Counted from the stretch's first letter, positions 28,979-38,610 are shown. The stretch is 64,000 nt of DNA from Legionella cincinnatiensis (GCF_900452415.1 NZ_UGNX01000001.1:620001-684000), one strand, 5' to 3'. Program-made: numbers and translations. Notes: generated by a model not told the origin, from the sequence alone.

Positions 28979-29794
28979 TTGAATGCAAACCAATTAGCAA
29001 TTGGTGTATTTGACTCAGGGATGGGAGGGTTAACTGTTTTACGTGCTTTGCGCGAGGGGTTACCGCAAGAATCATTCGTCTATTTGGGAGATACTGCACG
29101 TCTTCCATATGGTACTAAGAGTCCAGATACGGTAAAACAATACGCAATGCAAATGGCAAAATTGTTGGTAGAGCGTCGTATTAAAGCTTTAGTTATAGCC
29201 TGTAATACGGCAACTACTGCAGCATTACCCTATTTACAATCCATGTTACCGGACATGCCAGTACTGGGTGTCGTTGCTCCAGGCGCCGCAGCAGCGGTTG
29301 CTGCGACTAAAAATAATCAGGTTATTGTTTTGGCCACTGAAACAACAATTGCCTCGAATGCCTACCAACAGTTAATTGCCCAACAACTCCCTCGAGCAGT
29401 CATTAATACTCGGGCTTGTAGTGTTTTAGTCGCTTTAGCTGAAGAAGGAATGATTAATAATCAAGTAGCACGCGAAGCTTTAAAATATTATTTGGATGGT
29501 TTTACGCATGAAGATACGGTGTTGTTAGGATGTACGCACTTTCCAGTGTTCAAGTCATTGTTAACCCGCATATTGCCTGAAGGAGTAACCATTGTTGATT
29601 CTGCACATGCAACAGCAATCGCATTACATCGTTTGTTAGAAAAGCAGGATTTACTCAATGATGTACCTTCGCTATATCGGAAAGTAAATTATTTAGTCAC
29701 AGATTCGATTAAACGTTTCCAGACTGTTGGCGAGATATTTTTGGGCGAACCATTAGCGTTTGAGGATATTGAGCTGGTTGATGTTAGGGGATAA
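28979..29794 (+). CDS. murI: Glutamate racemase
   Basis: MurI interconverts L- and D-glutamate, providing D-Glu for peptidoglycan. The 271-residue protein has the catalytic pair of cysteines in VIACNTATTAALPYL (about residue 74) and LLGCTHFPV (about 184), and the N-terminal IGVFDSGMGGLTVL with the conserved Asp and Ser. The start codon is TTG at 28979: an ATG two bases further is out of frame, and GAGAGGGG lies 7 bases upstream. The rare start may limit expression. It is a core gene placed between accessory elements. Confidence 0.97.
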   Translation: MNANQLAIGVFDSGMGGLTVLRALREGLPQESFVYLGDTARLPYGTKSPDTVKQYAMQMAKLLVERRIKALVIACNTATTAALPYLQSMLPDMPVLGVVAPGAAAAVAATKNNQVIVLATETTIASNAYQQLIAQQLPRAVINTRACSVLVALAEEGMINNQVAREALKYYLDGFTHEDTVLLGCTHFPVFKSLLTRILPEGVTIVDSAHATAIALHRLLEKQDLLNDVPSLYRKVNYLVTDSIKRFQTVGEIFLGEPLAFEDIELVDVRG

Positions 29795-29876
29795 TGGTAT
29801 CGCGCTTGGTATTAGTCTACAAAGCGAAACGTCTATTAAAGATATGCTGCAAGAAAAGGTTTCTAGTAAGATTTAG

Positions 29877-31460
29877 ACCTTCCGTTTTCACGGAAGGTGA
29901 CGTATTGAGAGAGCGTTCCCTCTTGCAAAAGCAGGGAGTCTCTTGAAGGAAGCTAGAAAAACGCCCCTTTTTGCGAAAGCAGAGCCTATTAAAGGAAGCA
30001 GGAAAAACGTCACCCTCTGCGTAGGGGTCTATTGAAGGTATGTTGCAAGGTGAGGTTTTTGGTAAGTTTAGCTATTTTTAGACCTTCCGTTTTCACGGAA
30101 GGTGACGTATGGGAGAGCGCCCCCCTTGCGAAAGCAGGGTCTATTAAAGGAAGCAATCGCAGGAAGATGTCGTTATGGAAAAGTATTCATATGTATATAT
30201 TGTAACGAATCAAAAAAATGGAACGTTATACATTGGGATAACCACGGATTTGGTCAAAAGAGTTTGGGAACATAAAAACAAATTCGTTGAAAGCTTTACG
30301 AAAAAATATAATTGCACACGCCTTGTCTATTATGAACAACATGTGGATGTCTTAGAGGCAATTAAACGAGAAAAAAGATTAAAGAAATACTTACGAGCAT
30401 GGAAAATTGAGTTAATTGAATCTATAAATCCTTCATGGCGGGATTTATACGAAGATATTTGCTAGATCCTTGCTTTTGCTAAGGTGAGGCCTAGAAGAAC
30501 GTCACGCAGGGGGTCTCTGGAAGGTATGCAGAGGTTTCTGGTAAGTTTGGTTATTTTTAGACCTTCCGTTTTCACGGAAGGTGACGTATTGAGAGAGAGC
30601 CCCCTTTGCGAAAGTAGAATCTACTATTAAAGGAAGCGGGAAAAACGTTACCCTCTGCGTAAGCAGGGGGTCTCTTGAAGGTATGCTGAGGTTTCTGGTA
30701 AGTTTGGTTATTTTTAGACCTTCCGTTTTCACGGAAGGTGACGTATTGAGAGAGCGTCCCCTTTGCGAAAGCAGGATCTACTATTAAAGGAAGCGGGAAA
30801 AACGTCACCCTCTGCGTAAGCAGGGGGTCTCTTGAAGGTATGCTGAGGTTTCTGGTAAGTTTGGTTATTTTTAGACCTTCCGTTTTCACGGAAGGTGACG
30901 TATTGAGAGAGCGTCCCCTTTGCGAAAGCAGGGTCTTTAAATGAAGCAGGAAGAACGTCACCCTCTGCGTAAGCAGGGGGTCTCTTGAAGGTATGCTGAG
31001 GTTTCTGGTAAGTTTGGTTATTTTTAGACCTTCCGTTTTCACGGAAGGTGACGTATTGAGAGAGCCCCCTTTGCGAAAGCAGGATCTACTTAAAGGAAGC
31101 GGGAAAAACGTTACCCTCTGCGTAAGCAGGGGGTCTCTTGAAGGTATGCTGAGGTTTCTGGTAAGTTTGGTTATTTTTAAACCTTCCGTTTTCACGGAAG
31201 GTGACGTATTGAGAGAGCGTCCCCCTTTGCGAAAGCAGGGTCTATTATTAAAGGAAGCAGGAAGAACGTCACCCTCTGCGTAAGCAGGGGGTCTCTTGAA
31301 GGTATGCTGAGGTTTCTGGTAAGTTTGGTTATTTTTAAACCTTCCGTTTTCACGGAAGGTGACGTATTGAGAGAGAGCCCCCTTTGCGAAAGCAGGATCT
31401 ATTAAATGAAGCAGGAAGAACGTCACCCTCTGCGTAAGCAGGGGGTCCATTGAAGGTATT
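29877..31460 (+). repeat. Tandem array of about eight 153-158-bp palindromic units (array 3)
   Basis: The perfect palindrome accttccgt-tttc-acggaaggt starts at 29877, 30082, 30561, 30718, 30875, 31028, 31181 and 31339. Ordinary spacing is 153-158 bases. The 30082-to-30561 interval is 479, which equals one unit plus about 322 bases that hold a GIY-YIG gene. The first interval (205) is an irregular unit. Each unit also has two smaller inverted pairs, ctttgcgaaagcagg and ctctgcgtaagcaggg. Copies are 90 percent or more alike by eye, which argues for recent spread or gene conversion. Long frames on both strands here are repeat translations and not genes. Confidence 0.95.
30175..30465 (+). CDS. Single-domain GIY-YIG nuclease nested in repeat array 3
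   Basis: This is a 96-residue stand-alone GIY-YIG domain: YVYIVTNQKNGTLYIGITTD (GIY- and YIG-equivalents VYI and YIG), the catalytic Arg in LVKRVWEHKNK, the Tyr in KKYNCTRLVYYEQ, and Glu in VLEAIKREKRLKKY. The C-terminus INPSWRDLYEDI is the common ending of the GIY-YIG group often annotated as excinuclease subunit C-like. An AGGAAG site precedes the ATG. It is clearly different from the GIY-YIG protein at 22402 (few identities outside the motifs). Repeat sequence continues on both sides: an aaaggaagc...aggaag motif before it and gaacgtcacgcaggggg after it, so the gene interrupts one unit. Confidence 0.93.
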   Translation: MEKYSYVYIVTNQKNGTLYIGITTDLVKRVWEHKNKFVESFTKKYNCTRLVYYEQHVDVLEAIKREKRLKKYLRAWKIELIESINPSWRDLYEDIC

Positions 31461-31501
31461 GTGCAAGGTGACGATAGGAGTACTTCAGGCGGTGGTGTTT
31501 G

Positions 31502-32176
31502 TTACATTATAGAACAACACTTGTGCTCTATTTTTTGTAAATCTTTTTCATCATCAAGACTCACTTCCAAAAACTCCAATTCTTGGTACATAGTCAGCGA
31601 TGTTTGTAATAAGCTGTTTGCCGTCTCCCATAAGCGCTCTTTTTCTTTAACTGATGCTAGATTATTTAATAAAATGAGGCATTCTGCATGTTGCTCACTT
31701 CTAGGTGTTTGTGCGGCAAAGGATCCTGGGGGAGGATTTAGTGGCTTTGGAGCAATAGGTATCTGGATGATGTAATCAATAAGATCGGATATGGAATTAT
31801 TATAAAATATATTCAATAAGTGAGTGATGTAGCTGTGTAAGAGCAGATGAGAATCAGATAGGACTTCTTTAAGGAGTAGGAGAAGATTTTTATTTTTGGA
31901 TGTGGTTGGTATTTTGCCTAATTCAACAAGAATTTGTTGTTGAGCCGACTTAAGATCCTCAAGATCTTTTTTCCAATCAGACAATTGTGAGTTAAGGCTT
32001 ATTGTTTCGTAGTGTGCTCCATCAGAATTAAGATAATTAGAAAAAAGTTTAATTAAGTCTTCAATTGTGCGGGCTTTAGATATTTCTTCAATTAAGTACA
32101 GTATAATGCCTCTGTTATTGACTAAGTGGTGTTTCTCTAATCCTAATTTATAAAGAGATATAATTGAATCCTTCAT
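31502..32176 (-). CDS. Unknown helical protein ending in a CaaX box (CSIM), candidate prenylated effector
   Basis: The 224-residue protein starts MKDSIISLYKLGLEKHH. It is mostly helical with leucine-rich amphipathic helices, plus a proline-rich stretch (PIAPKPLNPPPGSF, about 143-156). No signal peptide is present. The last five codons read C-C-S-I-M and then stop. C-S-I-M is a textbook farnesylation CaaX box, the same four residues as human prelamin A, and the preceding Cys could be palmitoylated. Bacteria lack prenyltransferases, but several Legionella effectors (AnkB, LegG1) are lipidated this way by the host. The gene starts 18 bases after gpsA and may be read from the same mRNA; its 3' side abuts repeat array 3. 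The family is unknown to me. Confidence 0.8.
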   Translation of the reverse strand: MKDSIISLYKLGLEKHHLVNNRGIILYLIEEISKARTIEDLIKLFSNYLNSDGAHYETISLNSQLSDWKKDLEDLKSAQQQILVELGKIPTTSKNKNLLLLLKEVLSDSHLLLHSYITHLLNIFYNNSISDLIDYIIQIPIAPKPLNPPPGSFAAQTPRSEQHAECLILLNNLASVKEKERLWETANSLLQTSLTMYQELEFLEVSLDDEKDLQKIEHKCCSIM

Positions 32177-32194
32177 GTTAAACTCACTTTGAGA

Positions 32195-33184
32195 TTATTC
32201 TTCTCTGGGAGGACGGTTCATAAGGTTTTGTACTACTTCTTTAGCACTAATTTCTCCTTGTAAAAGTGCATTAATTTGTTCACAGATAGGCATTTCTACT
32301 TGATGTTGCTTTGCTATGAAACAGACTTGTGATGCATTACTTTTCCCTTCTACAACCTGCCCAATTTGTTGTTCTGCTTCAGTAATGCTTGTATTGCGTC
32401 CGAGAAGTAAGCCAAAACGCCGGTTACGGGATTGATCATCGGTACACGTCAATACCAAATCCCCCACACCTGCTAAGCCAAGAAAAGTGTCTGGCTGCGC
32501 ACCTAAAGCAAGTCCTAGGCGCTCCATTTCTGCTAAACCACGTGTGATTAAAGCAGCTTTAGCATTTGCACCATAACCTAAGCCATCACTTATTCCGCAA
32601 CCAATCGCCAAAACATTTTTAATGGCTCCGCAAATTTGGACGCCTATAAGATCATTACTTAAGTAAACTCGTAAGTTACGGTGATGAAGTAAATTTTGAA
32701 TATCTTTTTGATATCCTGGATTATTAGAGGCTAAAGTTACCGCAGTGGGCAATAAACAGGCCACTTCTTTGGCAAAGGATGGGCCAGAAATAATGGCTTG
32801 AGGAAAAGAAGAGCCGAAAGTCTTAGAAACTAACTCACTTAATAACTGATGGCTTTGTGGATCAATTCCTTTAGTGAGCCAGGCTAAGCCTCGGAGTGTT
32901 TTGGGGATTTTTGCAATAATTTCAGCAAATGCATGTGATGGCACCGCAATAATCACGTGTTCTGCTTCTTTGAGACAATAAGCAAAATCCTGAGTAGGAA
33001 AAAGGTTTTCAGGAAAATTAATGTTGGGCAAGTAACGAGAGTTTGCTCTTTTTTCTGACATAAGTGCAACATGTTGAGGATCATGTCCCCACAATAAAAC
33101 GCGATACCCTACATGAGCAAGATGTATTGCAACGGCAGTGCCCCAAGATCCTGCACCTAATATGGCAATAGTTTTCTGATTCAT
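32195..33184 (-). CDS. gpsA: Glycerol-3-phosphate dehydrogenase [NAD(P)+]
   Basis: GpsA reduces dihydroxyacetone phosphate to sn-glycerol-3-phosphate for phospholipid synthesis. I place the start at ATG 33184 (MNQKTIAILGAGSWGTA, 329 residues), because the Rossmann fold normally begins at once; an upstream in-frame start at 33226 would add 14 unrelated residues. Visible motifs are GAGSWGTAVAIHLA, SGPSFAKEVA and the catalytic Lys in GAIKNVLAIGCGISDGLGYGANAKAALITRGLAEM; GLAGVGDLVLTC follows. It is the last core member of the rhodanese-grxC-secB-gpsA order known from E. coli. Confidence 0.97.
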   Translation of the reverse strand: MNQKTIAILGAGSWGTAVAIHLAHVGYRVLLWGHDPQHVALMSEKRANSRYLPNINFPENLFPTQDFAYCLKEAEHVIIAVPSHAFAEIIAKIPKTLRGLAWLTKGIDPQSHQLLSELVSKTFGSSFPQAIISGPSFAKEVACLLPTAVTLASNNPGYQKDIQNLLHHRNLRVYLSNDLIGVQICGAIKNVLAIGCGISDGLGYGANAKAALITRGLAEMERLGLALGAQPDTFLGLAGVGDLVLTCTDDQSRNRRFGLLLGRNTSITEAEQQIGQVVEGKSNASQVCFIAKQHQVEMPICEQINALLQGEISAKEVVQNLMNRPPREE

Positions 33185-33265
33185 TTTTATGTTCTTAAAC
33201 AAGTTGCAGTTATGCCTGACAGGCACAACTCGGAATATATTAAATCCATTTTTGCCTCAAAATAG

Positions 33266-33285
33266 ATTCCCGCTTACGCGGGAAT
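33266..33285. repeat. Short palindrome between gpsA and secB
   Basis: The 20 bases are the perfect inverted repeat attcccgc-ttac-gcgggaat. It is a common form of short REP-like element in bacteria. In the secB-gpsA direction it lacks a following T run, so it is more likely an mRNA-stabilising hairpin than a full terminator. Confidence 0.7.
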
Positions 33286-33345
33286 AATGACGCTTTCTTA
33301 GCTTAATGACGGTGTACCTACCTACTTCTGTACACTATTTTATTT

Positions 33346-33831
33346 TTAGTGTGTGGTTTCTTCTTTAGCTTGATCTGATTTTTGTTTTTCTGCAAGTTGT
33401 TGCATGTATAAAGCATCAAAATTAATAGGTGCTAGTACCAGTTGCGGGAAGCTGCCACGAATAACTTGGGAAGTTATTGCTTCGCGCGCGTAAGGGAATA
33501 GGATATTGGGGCAGAAGCTATTTAGTAAATGATCCAATTGATTTGTTGGAGCGCCTTGGATAGTAAAAATACCTGCTTGTTTGACTTCAACTAAAAAGGC
33601 GGTGCTTTTTTGATTGGTTACTGTGGCGGTTACTGTTAATACAACTTCAAAAACATTTTCTTCTAGTTTTGTCGTGGTAGTATTAAGGTCAAGATTGAGT
33701 TCAGGTTCCCATTGTTGTTGAAAAACTGCAGGGGTATTTGGTGTTTCAAAAGATAAATCTTTAACATAGATTCTTTGAATCATAAATTGGGTTTCATTGT
33801 TTTGTGGAACCTGGTTTGCTTGTTCGCTCAT
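33346..33831 (-). CDS. secB: Protein-export chaperone SecB
   Basis: SecB is a cytosolic tetrameric chaperone that keeps preproteins unfolded and delivers them to SecA. The 161-residue protein has the family motifs [58 protein letters not shown], and [36 protein letters not shown]. Length and order are as usual. It lies 7 bases after grxC. Confidence 0.97.
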   Translation of the reverse strand: MSEQANQVPQNNETQFMIQRIYVKDLSFETPNTPAVFQQQWEPELNLDLNTTTTKLEENVFEVVLTVTATVTNQKSTAFLVEVKQAGIFTIQGAPTNQLDHLLNSFCPNILFPYAREAITSQVIRGSFPQLVLAPINFDALYMQQLAEKQKSDQAKEETTH

Positions 33832-33838
33832 AGTATCG

Positions 33839-34093
33839 CTATCCTCTTAGTAATTGATCGAGTTTTCCCTGGGCATCCAGGGCATATAAGTCATCGCAGC
33901 CCCCAATATGTTGGCCATCAATGAAAATTTGTGGCACGGTACGTCTACCACTTTTGGTTATCATTTCTTCACGTAATTCGGGGTGTAAATCAACACGAAT
34001 ATCAGTAAACGAAGTGTTTTTTTGTTGGAATAACTCTCTTGCTCTGGTGCAGTAAGGGCAATAACCAGTACTGTACATGATTATTTCCGCCAT
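33839..34093 (-). CDS. grxC: Glutaredoxin 3
   Basis: This is a small dithiol glutaredoxin that uses glutathione to reduce disulfides. The 84-residue protein has the CPYC active site in [16 protein letters not shown], the cis-Pro loop [23 protein letters not shown], and the GG-x-D motif for glutathione binding. It is one of four tightly spaced genes (rhodanese 4 bases upstream, secB 7 bases downstream). Confidence 0.97.
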   Translation of the reverse strand: MAEIIMYSTGYCPYCTRARELFQQKNTSFTDIRVDLHPELREEMITKSGRRTVPQIFIDGQHIGGCDDLYALDAQGKLDQLLRG

Positions 34094-34097
34094 AACC

Positions 34098-34517
34098 TTA
34101 TTTTCCTTTCACTAAGGGTAGATTTGCCTCTTGCCAGGCAGCGATTCCTCCACTAAGCACTAATGCTTGATAACCTTGGGTTTGTATCTTTTTCGCAATG
34201 GTTTGTGTATCTATGGCTCGAGCACCTACTAAAATAATAGGTTTATTTTTGAATTTGTTCATTTTTTGTTGCTCAAAATCGTCACTTTTAGCATTTATAG
34301 AATCAATAATATGGCCTTGCTTGAATGCTTCTTTGTCACGAAAATCAATCACTACCGCATTTTCATTATTAATTAAATCTACAGCAGCTTGAGGAGTCAG
34401 TTCTTTAGCTTTTTTCTTTTGGGTGATTAATTCATTAATAAAGGTTAACAGTAAAATCACAATTAGGGCTAACCATAGTTGCCAGTGATTTATAATAAAT
34501 TGACCTAAGTGTTCCAT
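34098..34517 (-). CDS. Membrane-anchored rhodanese-domain protein (YibN-like)
   Basis: The 139-residue protein has an N-terminal membrane helix (residues 15-33, WLALIVILLLTFINEL) and one rhodanese domain (about 45-135). The usual catalytic loop position reads ILVGARAIDTQTIAKK: the expected active-site Cys (VYCxxG) is replaced by V-G-A-R-A, so sulfur transfer by the normal route seems unlikely. DFRDKEAFKQGHIIDSINA is the conserved CH2A-like segment. It is the first gene of the block that matches E. coli yibN-grxC-secB-gpsA. Confidence 0.9.
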   Translation of the reverse strand: MEHLGQFIINHWQLWLALIVILLLTFINELITQKKKAKELTPQAAVDLINNENAVVIDFRDKEAFKQGHIIDSINAKSDDFEQQKMNKFKNKPIILVGARAIDTQTIAKKIQTQGYQALVLSGGIAAWQEANLPLVKGK

Positions 34518-34613
34518 GTTCCGCTCTTGATGTTTTATTAATGTAGCGAATTATCCCCAGAATAGAGAATGAACGCAAGTAAAGGATGAGGATCATATAC
34601 GATCTTACAGATC

Positions 34614-35150
34614 TTATCTTTTTCTTTTCAAAAGAACATAGATTGCTCCACTGCCGCCCTCTCTAGGTAGCGCACTGTGAAAAGCGATGACTTCATTTAT
34701 TTGGGGTAACCAGCGATTAAGGAGATTTTTTATCACAGGGGGGGCGCCTTGAATTCCCCCTTTACCATGAATAATTAATAAGCATCTTTTGTCCTGTTCT
34801 GCTTGTGTTTGAATGAATTGACAAAGCATCTCTCTGGCTTTTTCACTTTTTAGCCCATGTAAGTCTAAGCGAGCTTCCCATGGAATTTGCCCTTTTTTTA
34901 ATGCTTTGAATCGTTGCGGTGAAAGACTGGGTTGAGAATACGAAAGAATAGTTTCAGAAAGAACTGTTTCAATAATCATATCCGATAAATAATATTCTTT
35001 TTTTTCTTCTTTGGAGGTGCTCTTTTGAGGTTGTATCGGAGATTGAGCCTCTGTTGAGACACGTTTTGTTTTTTCATGAAGTGGTTTTACTGAGCGCATG
35101 CATTCGCGAAAAAGCGCCTTGTCCTCATCCGACACAAAATTATCAGCCAT
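34614..35150 (-). CDS. Smr-domain protein (SmrA/SmrB-type endonuclease)
   Basis: Smr domains are nucleases that bind DNA or collided ribosomes and cut nucleic acid. The 178-residue protein has a linker region (residues 1-60), then FKALKKGQIPWEARLDLHGLKSEKA with the LDLHG motif, and LLIIHGKGG with the HGKG motif. C-terminal VIAFHSALPREGGSGAIYVLLKR follows. This is the complete, intact pattern. A degraded copy of this gene is found at 38611-39393 on the opposite strand. It is divergent from prmB. Confidence 0.93.
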   Translation of the reverse strand: MADNFVSDEDKALFRECMRSVKPLHEKTKRVSTEAQSPIQPQKSTSKEEKKEYYLSDMIIETVLSETILSYSQPSLSPQRFKALKKGQIPWEARLDLHGLKSEKAREMLCQFIQTQAEQDKRCLLIIHGKGGIQGAPPVIKNLLNRWLPQINEVIAFHSALPREGGSGAIYVLLKRKR

Positions 35151-35317
35151 TTTTTGCTAGAATTTAAAGGTTATATTTAAGTATATCTTGAAATTTAGCG
35201 AGGTAGAAACCCTGAGTATCGTTAAAATTCTTGAGGACGGGTGTTGCTTTGTCAGGCTACATTTGTTACTTAACATAGGGTACAATTTGTACTTTTTGTG
35301 GATGAGAATGAACTCCT

Positions 35318-36235
35318 ATGAGCAGCTATATACTTAAAGAAACGGAAGAGTTAATCACTATTTTAGATTTTTTACGGTTTAGTGTGTCCTGTGCGATGAA
35401 TACTAATTTGTTTTATGGTCATGGTACAGATAATGCGTGGGATGATATGCATTCATTAATTCTAAGAAGCCTTTTATTACCTTATGAGATTGAATCTAAT
35501 TGGTTAAATGCTCGCTTGACTACAAGTGAAAAAAAATATTTATGTCAGCAATTGGAAAAACGTATTAATCAGCGTGTGCCCGTGCCTTATTTAATAAAAG
35601 AAGCCTACTTTTGTGATTTGCCTTTTTATGTGGATGAACGTGTTTTAATTCCGCGTTCGCCTATAGCAGAACTGATTAAAAATGAATTTTCTCCATGGAT
35701 CGATGCCGATAAGGTTCATCGTATTTTGGATTTATGTACTGGTAGTGGATGCATTGCGATCGCTTGCTGTTATGCATTTCCTGAGGCTCAAGTTGATGCT
35801 ACGGATATTTCTAGTGAGGCACTTGCTGTTGCTGCAATAAATCGTGAACAATTAGGTGTTGAAGAACAACTTACTTTAATTGAATCGGATTGTTTCACCA
35901 AAGTACCGCAAGTAAACTATGATTTAATTGTCTGTAATCCTCCTTATGTGGGTAAAGAGGAGATGCAAACTTTACCGGATGAATTTCGTCATGAGCCTGT
36001 TTTAGCTTTAGAAACTGGGAATAATGGTTTGACTATTGTGGAAAGCATTTTACAAAATGCTCATGCCTATTTAAGTGAACATGGTATTTTGATTGTAGAA
36101 GTAGGAAATAGTGAAGAAGCTTTATGTGAAGCATATCCACATGTTCCCTTCACTTGGTTGGAAATGAGTCATGGGGGACATGGTGTGTTTTTATTAACGA
36201 AACAACAACTCGATGAGTATTTTAATGTCAGGTAA
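35318..36235 (+). CDS. prmB: Ribosomal protein uL3 N5-glutamine methyltransferase
   Basis: PrmB methylates a Gln of ribosomal protein L3. The 305-residue protein has the PrmB-type N-terminus ([27 protein letters not shown]) that separates it from PrmC, the SAM motif [39 protein letters not shown], and the catalytic NPPY in [13 protein letters not shown]. It ends 11 bases inside aroC; the overlap suggests translational coupling. prmB-aroC is a common gammaproteobacterial order. Confidence 0.96.
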   Translation: MSSYILKETEELITILDFLRFSVSCAMNTNLFYGHGTDNAWDDMHSLILRSLLLPYEIESNWLNARLTTSEKKYLCQQLEKRINQRVPVPYLIKEAYFCDLPFYVDERVLIPRSPIAELIKNEFSPWIDADKVHRILDLCTGSGCIAIACCYAFPEAQVDATDISSEALAVAAINREQLGVEEQLTLIESDCFTKVPQVNYDLIVCNPPYVGKEEMQTLPDEFRHEPVLALETGNNGLTIVESILQNAHAYLSEHGILIVEVGNSEEALCEAYPHVPFTWLEMSHGGHGVFLLTKQQLDEYFNVR

Positions 36236-37283
36236 TACTTTTGGAACTTTATTTACAGTCACTACATTTGGGGAAAGTCATGGTCCAGCTATTGGTTGTG
36301 TGGTGGATGGTTGCCCTCCGGGATTAGCGTTGCAGGCTGAGGATATTCAACCTTTTCTTGACAAACGCAAACCGGGGCAGTCTAAATACACCACCCAAAG
36401 AAGAGAAGAGGATAAAGTGCAAATCCTCTCTGGCGTCTTTGAAGGAAAAACAACTGGTGCGCCTATTGCTTTGTTGATTGCAAATACAGATCAACGTTCC
36501 AGAGACTATGAAGAAATCAAAAATCTATTTCGTCCAGGGCATGCTGATTTTACCTATCATCATAAATACGGCCATAGGGATTATCGTGGTGGGGGCCGAT
36601 CTTCAGCACGCGAAACGGCGGCACGAGTTGCAGCTGGTGCAATTGCTCGTTTGTATCTACAACGTCATTTAAAAGTGGATATTGTGGGTTATTTACAACA
36701 AATGGGGGATTTAGTTTTAAACGTTGATGATGAGGCAGAGATTCATAATAATCCTTTTTTTTGCCCTAATAAGACACAAGTTCAGAATCTTGAGGATGCA
36801 ATAGAACAACTCAGAAGAAAAGGGGATTCGGTTGGAGCCCGAGTGAACGTTATTGCTCGTAATGTACCAGTGGGACTGGGCGATCCTGTGTTTGATAAAC
36901 TGGATGCGACATTAGCCTATGCGATGATGTCAATCAATGCGGTTAAAGGTGTTGAAGTGGGTGCTGGGTTTGCTGCTGTCCATCAACTTGGTTCAGTACA
37001 TCGAGATGAAATGTCGCATCTTGGTTTTTTGAGTAACAATGCAGGGGGGATTTTAGGAGGTATTTCTACAGGACAAAATATAGAGGTAAGTATTGCATTA
37101 AAACCTACATCAAGTATTACTACCCCAGGAAAAACGCTCAATGTTTTTGGGGAAGAGGTTACTGTAGTAACTAAAGGACGACATGACCCTTGCGTGGGAA
37201 TTAGAGCAGTACCTATAGCTGAAGCAATGATGGCTTTGGTATTAATGGATCATTATTTAAGGCATAAGGCGATAAAGGGATAA
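36225..37283 (+). CDS. aroC: Chorismate synthase
   Basis: AroC converts EPSP to chorismate with reduced FMN, the last shared step of aromatic amino acid synthesis. I choose ATG 36225 ([10 protein letters not shown]), which matches the normal family start; 36213 is an in-frame alternative four codons upstream. Motifs are [60 protein letters not shown] and [21 protein letters not shown], as well as [19 protein letters not shown]. Size is normal. Confidence 0.97.
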   Translation: MSGNTFGTLFTVTTFGESHGPAIGCVVDGCPPGLALQAEDIQPFLDKRKPGQSKYTTQRREEDKVQILSGVFEGKTTGAPIALLIANTDQRSRDYEEIKNLFRPGHADFTYHHKYGHRDYRGGGRSSARETAARVAAGAIARLYLQRHLKVDIVGYLQQMGDLVLNVDDEAEIHNNPFFCPNKTQVQNLEDAIEQLRRKGDSVGARVNVIARNVPVGLGDPVFDKLDATLAYAMMSINAVKGVEVGAGFAAVHQLGSVHRDEMSHLGFLSNNAGGILGGISTGQNIEVSIALKPTSSITTPGKTLNVFGEEVTVVTKGRHDPCVGIRAVPIAEAMMALVLMDHYLRHKAIKG

Positions 37284-37344
37284 CCATGGTGGGATGTGAG
37301 AACTTATCAAGGATACAATTAATAGAACATAGAATGAGGTGATA

Positions 37345-38367
37345 ATGAGTAGAGAATTAAATGTAGCCATCGTGGGTGCTACTGGCGCTGTAGGAGAAAC
37401 TTTTTTAACGGTATTGGAAGAAAGAAATTTTCCTGTAAAGACTCTTTATCCTTTAGCGAGTTCTCGCTCTGTTGGTAAAACAGTAGTGTTTAAAAACAAT
37501 GAATTAGATGTTTTAGATCTAGCAGAGTTTGATTTTAGCAAAGCGGATATCGCTTTATTTTCAGCTGGAGGTTCTGTATCTAAGGAATATGCTCCTAAAG
37601 CTGCTGCGAGTGGTTGTGTCGTTGTTGATAACAGCTCATGCTTTCGTTATGAAGACGATGTTCCTCTTGTTGTTCCAGAGGTGAATCCTCATCGTATTGC
37701 TGAATATAAAAACAGAGGTATTATTGCTAATCCCAATTGCTCTACCATTCAGATGGTTGTTGCTTTAAAACCTTTACACGATGCAGCAGGAATTTCTCGT
37801 ATCAATGTTGCCACCTATCAGTCTGTTTCGGGTACTGGAAAAAAAGCCATTAGCGAGCTTGTGTCACAAGTGGGCGATTTGTTAAATGGTAAGCCTCCTC
37901 ATGTCAATGTTTATTCCCAACAAATTGCTTTTAATGCTATTCCTCATATTGATCAATTTGAAGATAATGGCTACACCCGTGAAGAAATGAAAATGGTCTG
38001 GGAAACACGTAAGATTATGGAAGATGAGCATATTATGGTTAATCCTACTGCTGTTCGAGTCCCTGTTATTTATGGACATTCTGAAGCCATTCATATAGAA
38101 CTAAAAAGAGCAATGACTGCAGAAGAAGCTCGCGCTCTTCTTTCTAAAGCACCTGGTGTTAAGGTGATTGATAATATAGGTAAAGCAAGTTATCCAACGG
38201 CAATAAAAAATGCTGTAGGTCGTGATGAAGTATTTGTAGGTCGAATTCGTGCTGATATTTCACATCCAAATGGATTAAATTTATGGATTGTAGCCGATAA
38301 TATTCGTAAAGGCGCTGCTTCTAATGCGGTGCAAATTGCTGAAATTTTACAAAGAGAGTTTTTGTAA
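37345..38367 (+). CDS. asd: Aspartate-semialdehyde dehydrogenase
   Basis: Asd reduces aspartyl phosphate to aspartate semialdehyde for lysine, diaminopimelate, threonine and methionine synthesis. The start is ATG 37345 with GAGG 7-10 bases upstream (340 residues). NADP-binding VAIVGATGAVGETFLTVLEER, DNSSCFRYEDDVPLVVPEVNP, and the catalytic Cys in IIANPNCSTIQMVVALKPL are visible, with the downstream QSVSGTGKKAISEL and HSEAIHIEL. It follows aroC by 61 bases. Confidence 0.97.
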   Translation: MSRELNVAIVGATGAVGETFLTVLEERNFPVKTLYPLASSRSVGKTVVFKNNELDVLDLAEFDFSKADIALFSAGGSVSKEYAPKAAASGCVVVDNSSCFRYEDDVPLVVPEVNPHRIAEYKNRGIIANPNCSTIQMVVALKPLHDAAGISRINVATYQSVSGTGKKAISELVSQVGDLLNGKPPHVNVYSQQIAFNAIPHIDQFEDNGYTREEMKMVWETRKIMEDEHIMVNPTAVRVPVIYGHSEAIHIELKRAMTAEEARALLSKAPGVKVIDNIGKASYPTAIKNAVGRDEVFVGRIRADISHPNGLNLWIVADNIRKGAASNAVQIAEILQREFL

Positions 38368-38492
38368 TTAATTGATTGCACACTTAGTTTTGGTTTATGC
38401 ACATTAAGTGCCTTGCTTCGAGCTACGATGTGTTCACATCCAAGCTTTATAAATGAATGCTATAATAAAAGTATCTATTGACGATTTTGGTC

Positions 38493-38516
38493 ACCTTCTC
38501 CTTGATAAGAGAAGGT
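38493..38516 (+). terminator. Hairpin after asd, possible terminator
   Basis: An 8-base stem accttctc / gagaaggt with an 8-base loop lies about 125 bases past the asd stop. It is followed by gggttgtttctc, which is T-rich but not a classical uridine tract. It may end the prmB-aroC-asd message or be a short repeat element like those elsewhere in the window. Confidence 0.4.
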
Positions 38517-38610
38517 GGGTTGTTTCTCTGTCATTCATTTTGAATGTAATTAGAACACTTAAAAAATCCTCCTACTTTTTATAACCTAAGTTATACTTTG
38601 ATTAACGTGA

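Noticed and set aside
30572..31450. Long minus-strand frame of 292 codons within array 3
   Set aside because: It is a translation of tandem repeats (units such as SIPSRDPLLTQRVTF recur), with no ribosome-binding site and no domain.
21231..31460. CRISPR arrays
   Set aside because: The arrays have units of 116-217 bases that are constant along their whole length; there are no 25-40-base repeats with unique spacers and no cas genes.
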